DNA of 64,000 bases from JASJBU01 sp963790775 (GTDB lineage: Bacteria; Pseudomonadota; Gammaproteobacteria; Chromatiales; Chromatiaceae), in assembly GCA_963790775.1 (NCBI GenBank), contig CAWBPR010000006.1, positions 71,689-135,688 of the forward strand, read 5' to 3'. A program made the translations under genes and the position numbers. Positions 61,374 to 64,000 of the stretch are shown piece after piece (within the stretch, counting starts at the first letter, position 1; every line of letters begins with the position of its first letter). A model generated the notes under the pieces. That model did no database searches, was not told where the DNA came from, and saw nothing but the letters and a program-made list of their open reading frames with translations.

Positions 61374-62063
61374 TTAGATGATTTCTCCTTTGAATATCAC
61401 CACACCACAGATCGTCGCGGCCGTGCTGATCTCGATGATGGGATCTGGCCAGTTGGGGTTAAGTGCCTTCAGGTACTGACGGTCGTCCTCGATGATCAAC
61501 TGTTTGAAGGTTGCCTCATTGGACTCGTCGAGCCTTACGACGACGTATTTTCCATGGATGGCTTCTACATTGGGATCCACGAAGATCAATTCCCCTTCGT
61601 GAAATTTTGGTTCCATGCTTGCGCCGCGTAAGCGCAACACAAAGGTCTCTTTACTGCAATGCACGGGGCATGGAAACCACTCCTCAGCGTAAGCCGGTAC
61701 CTGGCTTTCATAGATTTCCGACCACTCGCCAGCATGGACCCAGGAGATGAGTGGGTGGAGGCTATGGATAGCGGGTCCCAACTGGGTGTTCTTTTCATTT
61801 GTCCTAGGAATCGATGCCCCCCATTCACTTACATGGGCTTCATCCATCCAGCCTTCGGGTTTACCCATACCGCGCTCGAGTTTCTCAGCCAGATCATCGC
61901 CGATATTTCGGGGCGTGCCTTTACTGGTTCGCATCTGCCGGCGGACCTGGCTGAGGTAGGAACTGCTGGTCTCAGCGATACGTGCCAGCTTGGAGGCTGA
62001 GCCCGCTTCAGTGATGAGCAATTCCAGGTTCTGCAGTCGGATTGTGTCGTTATTTCGCGCCAT
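61374..62063 (-). CDS. CI-like repressor with S24 peptidase domain
   Basis: The 229 residues start with a helix-turn-helix (LLITEAGSASKLARIAETSSSYLSQVRRQ in outline). The C-terminal half is a LexA/CI-type S24 domain: LRGASMEPKFHEGELIFVDP with the catalytic Ser, and VVRLDESNEATFKQL with the catalytic Lys. Self-cleavage under DNA damage would release repression of the excision and transfer genes. A possible Ala-Gly-type cleavage site lies in VHAGEW between the domains. It diverges from the Cro-like gene with repeated TTAGC motifs between. Confidence 0.9.
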   Translation of the reverse strand: MARNNDTIRLQNLELLITEAGSASKLARIAETSSSYLSQVRRQMRTSKGTPRNIGDDLAEKLERGMGKPEGWMDEAHVSEWGASIPRTNEKNTQLGPAIHSLHPLISWVHAGEWSEIYESQVPAYAEEWFPCPVHCSKETFVLRLRGASMEPKFHEGELIFVDPNVEAIHGKYVVVRLDESNEATFKQLIIEDDRQYLKALNPNWPDPIIEISTAATICGVVIFKGEII

Positions 62064-62084
62064 GCGAAGAAGTATAGCAATTAT

Positions 62085-62147
62085 TTAGCAGTATGGTAAG
62101 CATTTAGTCGGTTGGTTAGCTTGTAAACCGACTGGGTGATTTGCTAA
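62085..62147. promoter_or_regulatory. Divergent operator region between repressor and Cro-like gene
   Basis: TTAGC occurs at 62085-62089 and 62116-62120 and GCTAA at 62143-62147. A perfect 8-bp inverted repeat AGTCGGTT-N12-AACCGACT spans 62106-62133. The layout resembles a lambda OR-type switch with repressor and Cro on opposite strands. Confidence 0.55.
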
Positions 62148-62437
62148 TGTTTTGCTGCATGGAGCTAAGACATTTTCTCAAACTTGCCAATAAACGGGAG
62201 CGTGCCGAGGTCGCTGAGGTCTGCCATGGTTCGGTTTCCTACCTCTACCAGATAGCCGGAGCACACCGCCACGCAAGCCCGCTGATGGCGACCCGGATCG
62301 AATTGGCCACACAGCGCGTCGCCCAGGCAACCAACGGTCGTTTGCAAGCGGTTCCTCGCGAGAGCCTGGTCAAACACCCGGAAATCTTCGCGGGTCTTGG
62401 AGACACCCTGGCATCCGATGGCATTGATTCGGTATGA
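62147..62437 (+). CDS. Cro-like / YdaS-type regulator
   Basis: This small protein has a helix-turn-helix: LRHFLKLANKRERAEVAEVCHGSVSYLYQIAGAHRHASPLMATRIE in outline, where the HGSVSYLYQI part is the recognition segment. It lies divergent to the repressor, as Cro does. The start is uncertain: ATG at 62147 has GGGTG eight bases upstream (96 residues), while an ATG at 62159 gives a neater MELRHFL start without an RBS. The stop overlaps the ParB gene start by four bases. Confidence 0.7.
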   Translation: MFCCMELRHFLKLANKRERAEVAEVCHGSVSYLYQIAGAHRHASPLMATRIELATQRVAQATNGRLQAVPRESLVKHPEIFAGLGDTLASDGIDSV

Positions 62438-64000
62438 GCGAATCAACAGAAGACAAACCAACGTCCGCACCAAAGACTTGGTGGATAGTCTGGTTGAAAA
62501 GCCGGCGACCCAGGCGAGTACAGATCACCCGTATCAAACCCTATGACCGAAATCCGCGCCACAGCGTAAATCAAGAATATGATCGAATTAAGGTCTCGAT
62601 CCGAACGCAGGGCATGGATCAACCGCTGGTCATCACCCAGCGACCCGGCGAAAGCGACTACATGGTGCAAGCTGGGGGTAATACGCGACTGCGCATCCTG
62701 CAGGACCTCTATGCGGAAACCCAGGATGAGCGGTTTCTCTGGGTCGACTGCTTGTACAAACCCTGGGTGTGTGAATCGGAAGTCATGCTGGCCCACCTGC
62801 GGGAAAACGACCTGCGCAGCGACTTGACGTTCATCGATCGGGCGCGTGCCGTACTCGAGGCCAAGGCCCTGATCGAGGCCGAAACGGGTCAAGCCGAACT
62901 CTCGCAGAGACAGCTGGAAAAAGTATTCAAGGCGCGTGGTTACAGTATCGCCCATGGTCTGATCTCCAAGATGGCGTATGCCGTTGGGACATTACTGCCA
63001 CTGATCCCACTGGCTCTCGAAGCCGGTCTGGGCCGGCTGCCCGTCGAACGGATTCGTCGTCTGGAACGGGCCGCGTGGGCCATCTGGCAGCGACGAGGTC
63101 TTGAGGAAGAGGCTGGCTTTGACGAAGTCTTCGCCACCTTGTGCCGTCGCCATGACAGTATCGATTGGGATCTCGAGCCCTTGCGTGAGGCGATCGAAAT
63201 GGAGATTGCCGAGCAGAGTGAGGTCAGTCTGCACACGATCCGGGTCGAACTCGAGGCTCAGCTGGCAGGACGCGAGCTGATGAAACCGCCCATCGTCGAA
63301 GAACCTGAAACCCAACCTGCAGCACAAGTCCTGGAACGGGTGCAAACATCCTCAGCGGATTCGAGCCAGGAAGAGGCTTTCACGGAATCAGACGATTCCG
63401 CGTCTGTGGAACCAGAACCAAATTTTAGTGCTGGTGAGCAGAACGAAGATGAGTCGGAATCGGCTGAGAAAGAGGGAACAGGGGAGACGTTTGACGCTGA
63501 AGCAGAAACCCATCCGATCACAGAATACTCAGGGCCTGGTGATCTCAAATCCCTCAGAGCCAGGTCCTGGACCTTGGCCGCGCGCCTTGCCCAGCGCAAC
63601 GGGATAGGCGATCTGATCGTGCCCCTGCCCAGTCTGGGATTGGGCTATCTCCTGCGGGACGTACCCGACCCGGCCCTGGCGGATCAGTTGGACGATGACA
63701 CCCTGGGCCAGATCGCCATCCTCTGGTGGCATCTGGCCGCCTGTGCGGAACTGACGGTTGGACCCCTCGAGGTCGTCTTACGTCGATTGTCTGAGCATTC
63801 CGTGCTGCACCGGGCGCTTGAGGACCCGGATAGTGGTTTACTGTTTCAGAGTGTCTGGACCCTGGATCCCGGTCAGCATGGCCAACGGCTCTGGCGCCGG
63901 CTGGGCGATCGGGACTGGCAGGATCTGCTCCAACTGATGGACACCTATCGCCGGATACATCGACTGGCCGAGGAGAGCCAGACCCGTCTGTGGGGAACCG
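62434..64000 (+). CDS. ICE-type ParB family protein, C-terminus outside window
   Basis: The frame is open from the ATG at 62434 to the window end (more than 520 residues). The ParB/Srx-like N-terminal domain has ITRIKPYDRNPRHSVN, then IRTQGMDQPLVITQRPG and VQAGGNTRLRIL, with the GGNTRL box in place of GERR. A helix-turn-helix region follows with LTFIDRARAVLEAKALIEAET and SQRQLEKVFKARGYSIAH. After it comes an acidic, low-complexity linker (about residues 290-365). A second, hydrophobic-helical domain follows. It should take part in partition or maintenance of the element. Four-base overlap with the Cro-like gene. Confidence 0.85.
   Translation, partial: MSESTEDKPTSAPKTWWIVWLKSRRPRRVQITRIKPYDRNPRHSVNQEYDRIKVSIRTQGMDQPLVITQRPGESDYMVQAGGNTRLRILQDLYAETQDERFLWVDCLYKPWVCESEVMLAHLRENDLRSDLTFIDRARAVLEAKALIEAETGQAELSQRQLEKVFKARGYSIAHGLISKMAYAVGTLLPLIPLALEAGLGRLPVERIRRLERAAWAIWQRRGLEEEAGFDEVFATLCRRHDSIDWDLEPLREAIEMEIAEQSEVSLHTIRVELEAQLAGRELMKPPIVEEPETQPAAQVLERVQTSSADSSQEEAFTESDDSASVEPEPNFSAGEQNEDESESAEKEGTGETFDAEAETHPITEYSGPGDLKSLRARSWTLAARLAQRNGIGDLIVPLPSLGLGYLLRDVPDPALADQLDDDTLGQIAILWWHLAACAELTVGPLEVVLRRLSEHSVLHRALEDPDSGLLFQSVWTLDPGQHGQRLWRRLGDRDWQDLLQLMDTYRRIHRLAEESQTRLWGT

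Larger units (their letters stand above)
59520..64000. mobile_element. Left part of an integrative element (ICE/prophage type) at tRNA-Lys
   Basis: Downstream of tRNA-Lys lie, in order, a tyrosine integrase, an excisionase-like protein, an S24-type repressor divergent from a Cro-like protein, and an ICE-type ParB protein. This is the regulatory and recombination end of a mobile element. The left boundary is taken at the tRNA 3' end. The right boundary and the second att copy lie outside the window. The ParB homologue is of the kind found in PFGI-1-like ICEs, which also use tRNA-Lys; cargo is not visible. Confidence 0.8.

Overview
The window looks like a gammaproteobacterial chromosome. The gene neighbourhoods match those known from Pseudomonas and relatives: pilT-pilU divergent from yggS-proC-yggT-yggU, and a thiO, minor-pilin and pilY1 block next to ispH-fkpB. 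A sulfur-oxidising Chromatiales-type or symbiotic relative is possible but is only a guess. At the right edge a mobile element sits beside a tRNA-Lys gene.

Layout. 1-2562: C-terminally open surface lipoprotein of Ig-like repeats, including an exact 276-bp tandem duplication. 3138-7926: ilvI-ilvH-ilvC and argG. 8087-13279 (minus): DUF4426 protein, dynamin-like GTPase, yggU, yggT, proC, yggS. 13483-15689: pilT and pilU. 15728-17353: three small minus-strand genes. 17832-20770: gnd-zwf. 21152-32346: a 13-gene same-strand cluster with Mrp antiporter-type membrane subunits, four complex I/hydrogenase-like subunits, an Fe-S/FAD NAD(P)H oxidoreductase and a ferritin-like protein. 32395-42209: tRNA-Thr, thiO and the type IV pilus minor pilin/pilY1 block. 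42249-52978: ispH, fkpB, cnoX, rimO, an APH/kinase gene, an EamA transporter, lpxH and two cyclophilins. 53112-58731: chemoreceptor, cysS, HDOD protein, folD. 58894-59542: tRNA-Pro, four degenerate tRNA-Arg-like copies, tRNA-Arg, tRNA-His, tRNA-Lys. 59543 to the end: integrase, excisionase-like protein, S24-type repressor, Cro-like protein and an ICE-type ParB protein that runs off the window.

The most interesting system is the 21-32 kb cluster. It resembles archaeal Mbh/Mbx/Mbs respiratory complexes, but the large subunit lacks most [NiFe] ligands, two antiporter subunits are fused into one 1046-residue protein, and the ferredoxin-like subunit is fused to a GltD-type NAD(P)H oxidoreductase. 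A Na+ or H+ translocating NAD(P)H-linked oxidoreductase with an unknown partner is the best inference.

Second theme: many genes are broken. mrpB, thiO, pilW and cnoX each carry one frameshift, pilY1 carries four, and a heme-type chemoreceptor has an in-frame stop. Seven of the eight frameshifts read as single-base insertions. This may be sequencing error, gene decay in the pilus/chemotaxis functions, or (in mrpB, a run of nine G) slippage. Raw reads are needed to decide.
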